In this document: piece after piece, positions 11,369 to 22,799 of the stretch | How positions within the stretch are numbered: the stretch's first letter is position 1 | How the letters are laid out: every line of letters begins with the position of its first letter | NCBI GenBank assembly: GCA_014529385.2 | Contig: CM043964.1 | Location: forward strand, 106,272,087-106,336,086 | DNA: 64,000 nucleotides | DNA from: Adiantum capillus-veneris | Taxonomy: Eukaryota; Streptophyta; Polypodiopsida; Polypodiales; Pteridaceae | Direction: 5' to 3' | Notes under the pieces: model-generated | Database searches by the model: none | Told to the model about the DNA's origin: nothing | The model's input: the letters and a program-made list of their open reading frames with translations, nothing else | Made by a program: the position numbers and the translations under genes

Positions 11369-12307
11369 TCATACCTTTTGGATGATGTCGTCACCTTTTG
11401 AAACCAATTGTTCCAAGTTGTTATGGGTGAAGGCTAACCAATAGTTTTTGAACCTATGCGTTTCATCTAGTTGCAAGGGTGATAAGGTACTCTCCCATGA
11501 TTTTATTTGCAACATTGGTGTAGGTGGTGAACTTACAACGGGAGGTGCAAACTCTTTCTTGCTTGTATGGATATGTACAATGGTAGGTGGAGGTTGTGTC
11601 GAAGCTTCTATTTCCGTATAGGAACTACACAAAGAGCAAGAAGCTTCATTTGATTTCCCTGTTCCTGAGCTAGGTGGAACAAATCGTTCTTTCTTCGGTA
11701 CCCAAACGAGCTCTGGAGCGGGTGTGTAGCATTCTGTGATTTTTTTCTTTCCGCGATTGTCAATTCATTTTGGAGCCACAGGATTTAGCTCACATGGGCC
11801 CGGTGATAAGTAAGAGCACAATTTACGTTTTGGCACCCAGATTTGATCATTTCCTTCATAGTAGCCTTGGGCTTCCAATAGTTTTTTAGGAATCCAACGC
11901 AACATTTCTTTACATTTCTTGGGGCAAGATGGACGTCTCTTAGCAGGCTCCAGTCTTTTAGCACTAGCTATGGTCGCTAAAGAAGCTTTAGGGACCCACT
12001 TGTATGTTTTCTTTGTTATATTGGGATGGGTCTTGTGTGTCTTAAGCTTTATTTCAGCTACATCAGTTGAAGCTCTAGAGAGTTGGGCTATGGGGACATA
12101 TGGTTCAGCCTCTTGGACATGCAATGTTGTGGGTTTTATTTTCTTAAGAGGCAATATCTCAGGAACTATGGCTTGAGTGGCAGGGCTAAGAGTTGGTTTC
12201 TGTGTTGTGACACCCCCTATTCCCCAATCAATAGTGCATTTGGTGGCTATCATCCACGTGAGTCCTAGGTTTATATTACCCTCCATAGTTCCAACAGGCA
12301 TGACCAA
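11369..12307 (-). pseudogene. ORF2 remnant: retropepsin end and four WxPK motifs
   Basis: The frame from 12307 begins in what looks like the C-terminal part of a retropepsin (GNINLGLTWM...). It continues with WVPK (TYKWVPKASL), WIPK (LRWIPKKLLE) and WVPK (QIWVPKRKL), and a fourth WVPKKERF after a stop near 11765. The tail to 11369 matches the end of ORF2 in the 43.8 kb element. The third motif keeps its tryptophan (TGG), whereas the younger copy has TAG there. Active-site and zinc-knuckle parts are absent, apparently deleted. The role of the WxPK region is unknown. Confidence 0.75.
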
Positions 12308-12318
12308 AAAGTCTTGAG

Positions 12319-14420
12319 CTACAACCCCATTCTCATAACTGACAGAAGTGTGCCAGATTCCAAAAACCTAATGACTAGGCGATTATAGATATCCTCATGT
12401 CGTAATCCCCTAATGAATCTATCAAGCAATTGATTATTATTGAAGCACTCATTTGGATTACAACGAGAATTCAAATGCTTCAAGTGACTAATAAAGTCTC
12501 TCGCCGACTCTCCTTCCTCTCGTTGGGCTTTCTGGAGCTGAGAGGCTACACCCCAAAGTACTCCCTCTTGTATGTATTCTTTCAAGAACAATCTCCTAAG
12601 AGCAGGGTAAATTGTTTTTTCTTCCACCCTTAGGGTTCTATACCAATCCCCTGCCTTCCCACTTAAGGTTAGGCTTGAAGCATTACTCTTATGCAGGTCA
12701 TTGTGTTCTCCTAGAGAATCGCATATTTGTTCAAACACTTTGATATGCTTTCTCACATCCCCGTCTCCACTAAACTTTTGTGTGAGCTTGGCTATTTGTA
12801 CTGCCTTACTTCTAGGTTCTCTATCCGGCGTGTTACGCATATTCTCAGCAATAGATAGACCAATAGCTTGAGCAAAAGTTGCCAAGTCACCTAAGTGAGC
12901 AGGAACCGTGGGTGGAGGTGCCCCAGAGACTACATGTGGAGTAGGTATTGGCATTGGGCTTGGCGCATAGGAAGCCCTTGGATTCCACATTTGGGACGGT
13001 GTTGTGCCATGTGGCGGTCCAAACTTCATATGTGTGGTCCTAGGCATAGCAGATATCGGATGTGACATGCTAATACTAGCCGGTATCATCCCATGGAAAT
13101 AAGAACTTGGGTGTTGTGGTTGTGGAGCATAGGTAGTTGAAACAATGGGAGGGAGGGGTAGGAACTACATGAGTACGAGGATCCATGGGTGTATATGATT
13201 GGTACACACTTGTAGGTACTGCTGCAGGCATTGAGCTACCATGTAGTGGTGCTTTACTAACAAATGAGGTCCACGGCGTGTTTCTTGGCATGCCCATCAT
13301 TGGGATAGGCATGGTAGCCATGGTGTCATCAAGGGAAAGATGAGCTAGACTTGGAAAGGTAAAGCTATCACTTGTGGGCACAGATTGCACTAAGACCCCT
13401 GGCGAAACAACATATGGAGAATCCATAGGACTTACCGAGGGAGTCTCCATTTGCGATAAGGTCGGTTGTTTAGCCTTCCCTATATCCAAGAATCTCATGA
13501 GACCCGTCGAAGGCATGTGGATCCCCTTGTTCTGTCTCTCTAACTCAATGACCCTATGGATAACCTCACAAACTCTTTGTTGTTGATCCTCCAGACTAGT
13601 AGCACCCGTTGTGGATTGTAGGACATCTAACCAACCCACGTGATAGGTGTGACATGTGTATAGATCGTTTAGAGTTTTCATTTGTAGTTTGTACTCCCAG
13701 TTCTCATTTAGGAACGCTCCATCTAGGCTTGAGGTGCTAGGGGTGTCCTTTGAGCTAGATGCAATGTTGCTTTCTAGAGGTTGGCCCTTAGTGGTCGCTA
13801 ATTCAACAACACTTGATTGCTCTCCTAGCAAGGATATTGACATAGGAGCTTTCGATTTTAACTCTCTTTGGTGCTCCGCCTTGCGTAAGCTCTCGATTTC
13901 CTTTTCCCTCACTGCAAGGATATACCGCTCAACCTCTTGCACTTCGGCAAGGCTTCTACCATCAGGTAATATAACCTCGGAGGGAAATAGCTCTGAAGAG
14001 TCAGGGAGTGTAGTGAATGAAGTATTCACGTGCACACTCTCTAAGGGCGTAGGGTCTACGTTGGTCAGGAATGGCGAATTTACTTTCCCACCCCCCTCAT
14101 TTACATCATTAGCTCCATGTTCGGAGCGAGTGGCTCTACTAAAGGTTTCCTTCAAGTGGCTAAGCACGCTTGGCCCGGACCGTGGGCCCATGGCATGCAT
14201 GTCTTGGCTTGAGCTATTGGGATTAGGCATTGGGAAACCCTCCATGACGTCGTAGTCAGAAGAAGAGTCACTAGCCGCTATGTTTGGGTCTTGGTTTGTA
14301 CTACCTTGGGTCCCCGCCCGAGGGCCCGGAACCTAAGGTAGGTGGATAATGAGAACTCGTGTAAGTCAAAATTCTCTCTAGTTGCTCAGCCTCTAGCACA
14401 CGACCAGAGCGCAGATGCAT
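12319..14420 (-). pseudogene. Gypsy-type Gag, frameshifted
   Basis: It starts with MHLRSGRVLE at 14420, the same opening as the intact Gag at 45352. The frame changes between about 14340 and 14245 and again near 13080. Recognisable are a low-complexity Pro/Ser/Met-rich middle and a retrotransposon gag domain with KAVQIAKLTQKFSGDGD and KAGDWYRTLR. The next stretch carries AQREEGESARDFISHLKHL. The frame ends shortly after LVIR, where the internal deletion begins. Confidence 0.85.
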
Positions 14421-15169
14421 GTGCCTTTGGCACCTTACAAGCGTCGGTGAATAACCTCAAAAGTTAACTGTTTACTTTTTTAGACGTCCGTTTTCACTCG
14501 TTTTTTGATGTTTTTTTAAGTTTTTTAATGATCAATTTTTTGATTAAAGTGTGTGATAGCTCGAAACGAGCGTATCACTCAAAGGGTCACAGTGTGCTTT
14601 ACAACACAATGTTCGGTCACTTGAAGCTCCATTGGTCCTCAAAAAGGTCGATTTTTAGCTACGTGTGAGGCTAAAATACGTAATTTTAAAGGGCGACTGA
14701 GGCCTGAGCTTGGGCTTGGGTCTGAGAGATATTCCTGATCCCGGTCCTACCTTTAAAATTTTTACTTTTTTTTTTCTTTTTGGATAAGGTCGCCGTGGCC
14801 GCGATATGCGCGCGAGTACACACACACCTAACCTACCTACTTACCACTAATACAGCTATTGTTACACACTAACACACTACTATAGCAACTCACTAGTTAA
14901 CAGAACTACTTATTGTACTTTACACAAAACTAACATTATGGATCTACAACCTTAATACTAACACCTTATCAAAGAAAACACGGTACCTTTCAAAACCTTA
15001 TTAACAAAGAAAGCACAGTACCTTTCAATTCCTTATTAACAAAATAATACACAACAGCAAAACAAACTCCTTCTTCTCAACACACACACCTTCCTTCTCT
15101 ACCTTTCCTACAATTGAAATTGCACCACAAAGAAACACAGAGTACCATTCAAGGTTAGTGTATGGCATT

Positions 15170-15209
15170 TCCCCGGCAACGGCGCCAAAAATGTGCGCGT
15201 CTATCGCAC
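15170..15209 (-). other. Primer-binding site and preceding hairpin
   Basis: The minus strand reads TGGCGCCGTTGCCGGGGA (15170-15187), a common plant gypsy primer site usually assigned to tRNA-Asp. Between it and the LTR lies GTGCG-ATAGACG-CGCAC, a 5 bp stem with a 7-base loop (15193-15209). The younger copy keeps the stem but has a different loop. Confidence 0.8.
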
Positions 15210-15210
15210 G

Positions 15211-15768
15211 AGTCAATGCAAGGGACTTGCCGATACACTGTGTGCGCGCCACAAATGACTCCAAGCATGCAACTAACCTAAACTAGTAAGCTCAAAGATG
15301 GCGATGGTGTGTCACTCACCGCTCTACGCTTGCTGTCGTGGAGGATTTCTCGCCGCAAAGAAGAAGGAGCCGCCATTGCGCTGTGCTCAACCGCTTCGCC
15401 GTCAACGTGCCGTCGTCGCAATGCTCGATCGCACTCTCTCTCTCTCTCTCTCTCTCTCTCATGCATACACACACACAAGGAGATGAAGAAGAAGAAGATG
15501 GAGATGGAGCAAGAGCACTCTTCAATTGCACAAATGAGAGAATGAGTGAATTTTAGTTTTAGTTGACTTTTATATGAGCTCTTCCCATTCACACTTGGGC
15601 ACCCATGCTTAGCCAACTAATCCCTTGAATGTTCCAGTTAGAGTGCGCCTCTCATCAACGATCACTCTTACCCTTTTCCTATTGGACCAACAAGCCCGAT
15701 ACCTGACTCTACCAAATAAATAATACGGAGTCTGTCTTAGGTGATAGGAATGTGCGTGAGGGTTAACA
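15211..15768 (-). repeat. 5' LTR of the decayed gypsy-type element
   Basis: About 558 bp starting TGTTAACCCTCACG on the minus strand. It aligns along its length with the LTRs at 43820 and 52147, including a TATA-like CATATAAAAG. A CT run at 15434-15460 corresponds to the GA run of the other LTRs. Confidence 0.88.
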
Positions 15769-15779
15769 GAGTAGGTAGT

Positions 15780-16062
15780 GCATATGGTGCAGTTGTTTCC
15801 TCTTGATTCCTCCTCTCGTTTCTCCAATGTGGAGGTAACACACGCCAAAGTGGTGTATGAATGTTGTACCATGGCTTCCATGTGGCATTTGACCTTTGAT
15901 CCACATGAGCTGGTGCGTATGCATGGGCCCATCCAAGGGCACAAGGTGCGGATCTTAGTGGACGATGGTGCTTCGCACAATTTCATTAATTATATGTTAG
16001 TGAAATGGCTCAAGTTGCCTCAGGCTCTGAGTTTCCACCGTGCATCAACTTTTTGCCTTTGT
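15780..16062 (+). pseudogene. Retropepsin fragment of a gypsy element (plus strand)
   Basis: The frame contains ILVDDGASHNFINYMLVKWL, a gypsy-type aspartic protease active-site region (D-x-GA-x-HNFI). It starts about ten bases beyond the LTR at 15768 and stops at 16062. It is opposite in strand to the gypsy remnant that follows, so it is a separate truncated insertion or an inverted piece. Confidence 0.65.
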
Positions 16063-16069
16063 TGAGAGA

Positions 16070-19000
16070 TGGATATAGCCTCCTTAATCTTTTGGAAAGA
16101 TTCTTGTAGGTCACAGCTATACTCATCGGTAGAGCGAAGATCTTGCCATGTACTTTAAGTAGCAAGGGACTTTTAGGTCTTCCCTCTATGATTTAGAAAG
16201 GTGCTTTTCCCGTAGAAGTATGGACATTATTAATGTATGCATACTCTAAAGGGGTAAGTACTTTTTCCATTGTGAGCGTTGATCTACTTCTGTAACATAA
16301 GTCTTTCGTAGATCGAGTATCATAAGATTGGCTATCTCACTTTGGCCATCCGTTTGTGGGTGATAGGCCGAAGAGAAATTCAATCTTGTACTTAGATTTT
16401 CAAAGAGACCTTTCCATAGATTATTGGTTATTCTAGGATCTCTATCTGACACGATGGATGTTGGTAATCTATGGTGTTTGAAAATTTGAGATATGAAGAG
16501 AGTTGTCATTTGGTGTGCCTTAATAGTCTTTTTGACATGAATAAAGTGTGCTTGCTTGCTAAACCTGTCGACTATTGTCCATATTCCCATATTCCCATGG
16601 ATAGACTTGGATAATCCAAAGATAAAATCCATGAATATACTCTACCATGGTGAATTAGGGATTGGCAATGGTTGGAGTAACCTAGGTTGCTTCCCTCTAT
16701 CATACTTAGTTTTTTAATATACCACACATTTTGAAACATATTCTTGTATGTCCACTTTCATGGTAGGCCGATAGAAGTACGTCTCTACTCCTTGAAGGGT
16801 AGGTTGAATGCCTCTATGCCCCGCATAGGGAGGAGCATGGGATTCATACATGACTTTCTCACGAAGGGAGTGGGTAACACATAGCTTATTGCCATGGAGA
16901 AGATAATCATCTTGCAAGGTGAATGGTTCCTCTTTCTTCCCCAAAGCAAGGGTTGACATTATGTCTTTAAAGTCAGGGTTAGTAGCATACTCATCTATCA
17001 TAAAAGATAGATCATTGTGAATTGCTATAGACACTGCATTAACTCTTGGTCATTGTGAAAGTGCATCGACCACTTGATTGTGTTTACCAGCAATGTGAGC
17101 AATATGAAAATAAAATTGCAAAAGAAAAATTTGCCCACCTCATTTGTTTGTCGGAAAGCTTGGTTTGCGTCATGAAGTACTTAAGACTTTGGTGGTTGGT
17201 TCGCAAAATAAATGGAGTCCCCAATAGATAGTGCTTCCATGTGTCTAGGGCATGTAGAACAACTAAAAGCTCTTTTTTGTATATGCCCAAGACTCGCTCA
17301 TCGACATCGAGCCTTCGGCTCTCATATGCTATGGCATGCCCTTCTTGAAGCAAGACTGCTTCAAGGCAATCACCACAAGCATCACATTGGACCTCAAATG
17401 GCTTTGAGATCCGGAAGCATAAGGACTGGTTGGGAGGTAAGCTTCTCTTTGAGCTTGTCAAAAGCATTTTGCTTCTTAGCAGTCAATGAGTACTTAACGT
17501 TCTTCTTTGTTAAGTCATGTAATGGTTCTATTATTTGAGATAATTCTACTATGAAGTGTCTATAGTATGCACACATACCAATAAAGCTTCTTAGCTCATG
17601 TAGATTCCTTGGTATAGGCCATGCTTTTATTACCTCCAACTTTGATGGATCCATACGGATACGATCTTGAGAGATAATATGACATAAGTATTTAGTCTCT
17701 TGAAGGAAAAATTCACTTTTCTTTTGATTGATAAAAAGCTTGTTCTCCCTTAATGCGTGAAAAATCACCTAGAGATATTGCTTGTGTTCCTCCAAGGACT
17801 TGGAGTAGATGATGATATCATCAAAGAACACTCTAGTGAATTTACGGTAGATTCTAAAGAGTTTCTCCATTTAATGTGGCTGGTGCATTAGTCAAGCCAA
17901 AAGGAAAAACATGGTCTTTAGGATATTTTCATTCACTATCCTTACTTGATGATAGCCACTTTTAAGGTCAATCCTACTGAAGTACGTAGAGCCTTGTATC
18001 TTATCAAATAGATCTTCTACTCGAGATACAAAAAATCTGTTTTTGATAGTGATATGGTTTAGTGCTTGATAGTCCACACACATGTGGTATGTATCATCTT
18101 TGTTTTGCACTAAAAGGACTTGAGAACAAAGGGGAGAGGAACTAGGCCTCACAATCCCTTTGTCTACCAATTATTGTACTTGCCTCATGATCTCCTCTTG
18201 TTGAGCTTGGGAAACTCAACAAGGAGGCTTGTTAGGTGGTGAGCTTCCTGGTAGGAGCTCAATTTGATGGTCATCATCCCCTCATTTTGGAGGGTAAGTC
18301 TATAGGGATATCATCGATGAACACATCTTGAAATCCATTTAGAAAATTAGACAATTCTAACTCTTCTTGATTCCTACGATTTACATTTGATGGAACACTA
18401 GGACCTTTTAGGGACTCTTTGACAAAAATCATTTACGGAAAAAATGATCTTTTCATTGATTTATCAAAAGCAAGAGGATTTACAAGTGGTATAGTACGAC
18501 CACACTCACTAGCATCTATATACATCCTCTTTTCCATGTAGATGAAGTGGATTCTCCTTTCAAGGAACTTAATGTTGGCAGCCATGCGGTTGTGAACCAT
18601 GGTGCCCCTAGGATAACATCGTCATATTTGAGAGGATAGATGAAAAAGTCTTCTTTGTCGATATAGCTTTAGACATGAAGCCTCAACTTCCTAATCAAGG
18701 GAGTAATGGAGGCTTGTTGTCCCTTGAAAGTTGTATCGGCAGTTACAATATCTCCCATCTCGAAAGCTTGATGCCCAACTTGGTGGCCAACTCCGTTGAT
18801 ATGAAGTTGTGAGTAGAGCTAGGGTCAAACAAGATGAACACATCATGCTTCCTTACCTTTCCCCAAGCATAGGAGAGAGGTGATCCTTTGCAATGAGCAT
18901 CCTCTTTTGGAGCTTTGATAGTGGAAACTCTAGGAGTCTCATTACAGGCATTTCTCTTGGGACAAGAATGATAGCCATGTCCTCTCTCCCCACAAAATAT

Positions 19001-20204
19001 TTGTGGTCCTTGCAAAAAGCTTCAAGCTCTTCAGGAGAGAGTTTATTCTTACCTTTGTAAACTCTTCTCCGATTGTTGTTGTTAGAATTGCCTTCGGAAG
19101 AATTTTGGGCATCGGTTTTTCCCTTTGCATCACTTTTGTCTTTGCTTTCCATGGGCTTGACATTCCTTCTCGCCCCTTGTGGGAAATTGATGCGCGAAGC
19201 AACCATAGTGTGGTGGATTACTTTGATGATAGAACCAGGCCATTGGGAGTTGACGTACTTGGACATCTCTTCAAGTAATCCCATACATAATTGTTGCTTT
19301 TGCTCGGTGAAGTCTATCTTTTGAAAGACAGTAGCTTTGAGATGTAAAGAAGCTTCAAACACCGTCATTCGGTAAGCACTTTGTCCTTTGCATCGCTTGC
19401 AAGGAATTGCTTCATGATGGAAACTCGTAGAGTTTTCCATGTCTTTGGGGCTTCACCATTGCCACGAAGGCTAGCCCACCATTGACGAGCATATTTTTGA
19501 AAGTGCATAGCTACATGGTGTAGCTTGGAGGACTTCGTGAAACCCTCGTCTTGAAAGGCCGCATCAAATTGTTGGATGAAGGCCAATACTTTGTTGTTAG
19601 CACCAAAGGTGCCATCATATGTGAGAAAAGAGATACTCTTTCCTTCGTTTTTGAACTTCTTGATCTTTTGGCACCTTCGCCATATAGGGTAAGATTTGCG
19701 ATGTCCTCCCCTCTTGTATTCTCTAGGAGAATACCTATTGCTTTCATCGGAAGAGGAGGAAGGTGAAGAAGTGGGTGACCTCTTTCTTAATCTTTTCTTC
19801 CTTTGTTTCCTCTCTTCCCTTTCAGAGTGACGAGGAGAAGGATTGTGGGTTGACCGTTTCCTTGTGGGAGGAGTTGGCGATCGTCTAGACCGCCGTCTTC
19901 ATGGAGCCACATCTTCAGAGGAACTCAGGAATTCGCTTCTTTCTCATTCTTTGGATTCCTCCTCTCTTATGGAAGAGAGTCTTCTTTTGGGGGTCCTAAG
20001 CTCTCTCTCCTCTTGGAGAGGAAGGGGAATCCCATAAGCACGAAGTTGTTGAGTAACTTTAGCTTGCAAAGTAGGGTTTCCCATAGCTTGTTGCAACCTA
20101 GTAACAAGGTAATTAACAAACATTGGGGCATCATCATTAGCACCTTCATGTGCAAAATCAAAGTTATCAATGTTCATTCTACTCTCTTGGTTATTGCCAG
20201 CCAT
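16070..20204 (-). pseudogene. Gypsy Gag-Pol, multiply broken
   Basis: Gag starts at MAGNNQES (20204). It includes an Arg/Ser-rich linker and a gag domain with FQKYARQWWASLRGNGEAP. The knuckle survives only as FCGERGHGYHSC, lacking its first cysteine. Protease reads FDPSSTHNFIS (about 18800). RT shows CVDYQALN and FSRIDLKSGYHQVRI (17892-18170) and an FFDDIIIYS active-site stretch near 17820. RNase H is at 17084-17467. Integrase keeps HAPPYAGHRG in its zinc-binding part (16714-17034) and a catalytic-core stretch with SDRDPR and YHPQTDGQSE (16246-16632). At least six breaks are visible, so no product is expected. Confidence 0.85.
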
Positions 20205-20599
20205 GCTAATTATACTTATGTATAGAATTACTTTGTGCTTTGGTACCCTCAAAAACCTTAGTCGCTACTCTTCTTTACCTTTGAAAATCGTTTCTCAAGC
20301 AGCCACACTTGTGGTTTAGACACTGTTGATTGCAAAGACTAGTGGAAAGGGTCTAACATTGCACGGTTGATTATGGTTCTTGTTGAGCTTGATCGTAGCT
20401 CAATAATGGTTAAGCCAAAGACAAGCCCCAAGAGGCTCTATTATTAAGACTATAGTTCCCAACAGCGTACCTCGAACTAAGTCCTTCTCAACCAAGATAA
20501 TAGATACATGTCCCACTTACCCTATTGCAATGAACAGGACCAACCTTTCATGGAAAACTAAAGGACCTCTCTTCTTAAGCAAGAAAAGAGAAACCAATA

Positions 20600-20611
20600 G
20601 CTCTGATACCA
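20600..20611 (-). other. Primer-binding site, initiator-Met type
   Basis: The minus strand reads TGGTATCAGAGC immediately inside the LTR that starts TGTAATGG at 20613. Confidence 0.8.
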
Positions 20612-20767
20612 ATGTAATGGAAATGGCCTATGAACTGTGAGAATAGCGGAATTAAGAGAATTAAAGTGAGCATTTCGTGAGACTACTTTGAGAACATAGA
20701 GGGTGAACTTAAAAAGCGGTAGAAACATAACCATAGTACTTAATTAACTTGGCATGAACAATAATTT

Positions 20768-20770
<3 letters not shown>

Positions 20771-20841
<71 letters not shown>
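20771..20841. repeat. (GA)n microsatellite
   Basis: About 71 bases of uninterrupted GA inside the gypsy LTR. It is the longest perfect simple repeat in the window. Confidence 0.97.
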
Positions 20842-20844
<3 letters not shown>

Positions 20845-21286
20845 ATAGAACTTGACAATAGTTGAGGACCGGATTTATGTGGAGCCGGTCCCCCCTCCAA
20901 TAGGCTTTTGTATTATAAACTCTAACTTGGTACAATACAATCTTTGTGTTCCTTGTGACCTAGGTGATGCAATGAAGAAGAAAAGCTTCATGCATCACGA
21001 GCATAACATAGACTTTGTAGAAAGAATTAACCATCCCTGGCCTCAGTCCCAAGGCCTCAAACACCTTCAAAGGTGGAGAGAGCTAGCTGGGAATGAGGGT
21101 AGGGAAGAGGAAGAAGAAACATTCATAGGAGAAAGAAATAGTTCCTCACTTATCATCAATCTTCTTGCTTAGCATACATAATAGCATAGTAATGAAGATG
21201 GAGAAGATGGCAAGCTTAAGCATTGGAGCATGGCTCTTGGTTGGATTTGCATTCCATAGCCAAGAGTGTCGGTTTAGATTCTCAAC

Positions 21287-21468
21287 TTCTCTACAAGCTT
21301 GGAGAAGGAGATGGAGCTCTTGCACTTTGCAACTCACACAATGTGTGTGTGAGCTGTGGGAGAGTATACCCCCAAGCTTCTCTACAAGCTTGGAGAAGGA
21401 GATGGAGCTCTTGCACTTTGCAGCTCACACAATGTGTGTGTGTGTGTGGGAGAGTATACCCCCAAGCT
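21287..21468. repeat. 91 bp tandem duplication
   Basis: Two units start at 21287 and 21378 with TTCTCTACAAGCTTGGAGAA and run through ACACAATGTGTGTG to TATACCCCCAAGCT. They are almost identical, so the duplication is recent. It lies within the LTR-like stretch. Confidence 0.9.
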
Positions 21469-21762
21469 AGTCCCCCTCTTCTAGCACTTGCTTGCACTTG
21501 ATTGGACCTCCTCAAGCTTGGCCAATCACATGCCTAGTGCATATCAAGCAACAAGGGTAGAATTAGGACAAGTGTCCTTCTTACCCCTTTGAGAGAGAGG
21601 ACTTGATAAATGCAAAAACAATTAGTTAGATTAACTAAATCATCATTGGACCCCTTGGGAGGCCAACTAATAGGCTTTAGGAACACTATGAGGGCAACAT
21701 GAAGAGGAGCTTGACAAGTGTCCTAGTTGCTTTCTGAAGTCGCGGAGCGGAGCGTAGATCGA

Positions 21763-21764
<2 letters not shown>

Positions 21765-21808
<44 letters not shown>
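21765..21808. repeat. (CA)n microsatellite
   Basis: Forty-four bases of CA repeat within the 3' LTR region of the copia fragment. Confidence 0.95.
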
Positions 21809-21810
<2 letters not shown>

Positions 21811-22064
21811 TACACAGAGAGCTTACACAGTACGCAGAGAATTCGTTTGAAGGGTTATCTCTCAAAACCTTATTATCCACAAAAGTATAAGTGAGTATAT
21901 ACAAAGAGTTAGTGATAAGTGAGTTAGGCGGGCGGGCGGCCATATCCGTATAAGAGGCCACTTGGGCTTTAATCCCAACAACCTCCCACTTAAAGTCCAA
22001 TGTGGCACTTTAAGTAACTTTAAATCTATGAACATAAATGTACAAAGATTTACATGGCTGCCAT

Positions 22065-22763
22065 CTATCCAATGCCCAATAACTCACGACAATGCACGAA
22101 GCCCTCTCTTGGAAGTCCCTTTGTGAGTAGATCAGCAGGATTGTCCTTGGTGTGGATCTTCAACAGTTGTATCTGCTTGTCTTCAAGTACTTCCCTAATG
22201 AAGCGATATTTCACATCAATATGCTTAGTCTTCAAATGGAACACTGGATTCTTTGCCAATTGTATAGCACTTTGACTATCACAATATAATTATGGCATAT
22301 TTACTTTGATTCCCAAGTCTGCTACCAATCTACCAAGCCAAATAGCTTCTTTGCATGCCTCATTTGCTACAACATACTCAGCTTCTGTAGTAGACTGCGT
22401 AATACAATCTTGTAATCGAGATCGCCATGATATGGCACCTCCAGCCAATGTAAAGATATAGCCTGATGTAGATCTCCTCTTATCCAAGTCTCCTGCATAA
22501 TCTGAGTCAGTGTATCCTCTGACACTCAAATCCTGACTACCATAGCATATGCACATACTCTTTGTATGTTTTAAGTATCTCATGATACCTTTCACTGCCT
22601 CCCAATGTTTCTTGCCTGGGTTTGACATGTATCGGCTTACTACTCCCACTGCAAATGCAATGTCTGGGCGAGTAGCAATCATTGCATACATCAATCTACC
22701 CACTGCAATCAAGCTTGGGCCGGGTTCCCACCTCAAGTACATCCCTAGCTTGCTTAAGGTCAA
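22065..22763 (-). pseudogene. Copia RT end and RNase H, one in-frame stop
   Basis: The frame from 22763 shows the RT C terminus (AVGRLMYAMIATRPDIAFAV) and RNase H acidic motifs GYTDSDYAGD and STTEAEYVVA. A TAA at about 22287 interrupts the frame, which then continues in phase (LYCDSQSAIQLAKNPVFHLK) to 22065. The sequence is distinct from the 2.4-7.6 kb element, so this is another copia family. Confidence 0.85.
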
Positions 22764-22799
22764 AGGGATTTTAGCACTAACCTTTGGAGGTCTTTAATG

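Larger units (their letters stand above)
11170..15768 (-). mobile_element. Decayed gypsy-type element, one LTR, relative of 43.8-52.7 kb
   Basis: On the minus strand this copy has a 5' LTR (15211-15768), a hairpin, a TGGCGCC-type primer site, gag and the end of a second ORF with WxPK motifs. Then come a purine tract and a promoter-like stretch matching the 50.5 kb region of the younger element. Homology fades near 11170 and no 3' LTR follows. Between gag and ORF2 about 2.4 kb present in the younger element is missing. It is an old, deleted member of the same family. Confidence 0.85.
16070..20620 (-). mobile_element. Decayed Ty3/gypsy element, internal region
   Basis: Minus-strand domains run in normal order from 20204 down to about 16070: gag, protease, RT, RNase H, integrase. 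An initiator-Met-type primer site (20600-20611) lies next to an LTR at 20613. Many stops and frameshifts are present. No 3' LTR is seen at the low end, where sequence from another insertion begins. Confidence 0.85.
20613..21720 (-). repeat. 5' LTR of the 16-20 kb gypsy element (far edge uncertain)
   Basis: The LTR starts next to the primer site and includes the (GA)n run. It is similar in layout and in several blocks to the LTR-like region at 27172, for example GAGGAC followed by a CCCCCCTCC-like block and TTGTATTATAA. The outer end is not defined, because a copia LTR region begins by about 21720. Confidence 0.55.
21735..22795 (-). mobile_element. 3' fragment of a copia element
   Basis: It contains the end of RT and all of RNase H on the minus strand, then a purine tract AAGTGGGAGGTTG. 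A 3' LTR follows that starts TGTTGGGATTAAAGCC at 21980 and extends toward about 21735. The 5' two-thirds of the element is missing. At about 22795 the sequence switches to a gypsy gag-protease fragment. Confidence 0.8.

Noticed and set aside
13656-14255. 199-codon plus-strand frame
   Set aside because: It is antisense to the decayed Gag region, with no recognisable domain.
15278-15616. Several overlapping frames around the CT repeat, also near 44.1 and 52.4 kb
   Set aside because: They lie inside LTRs and are created by the simple repeat in U5.
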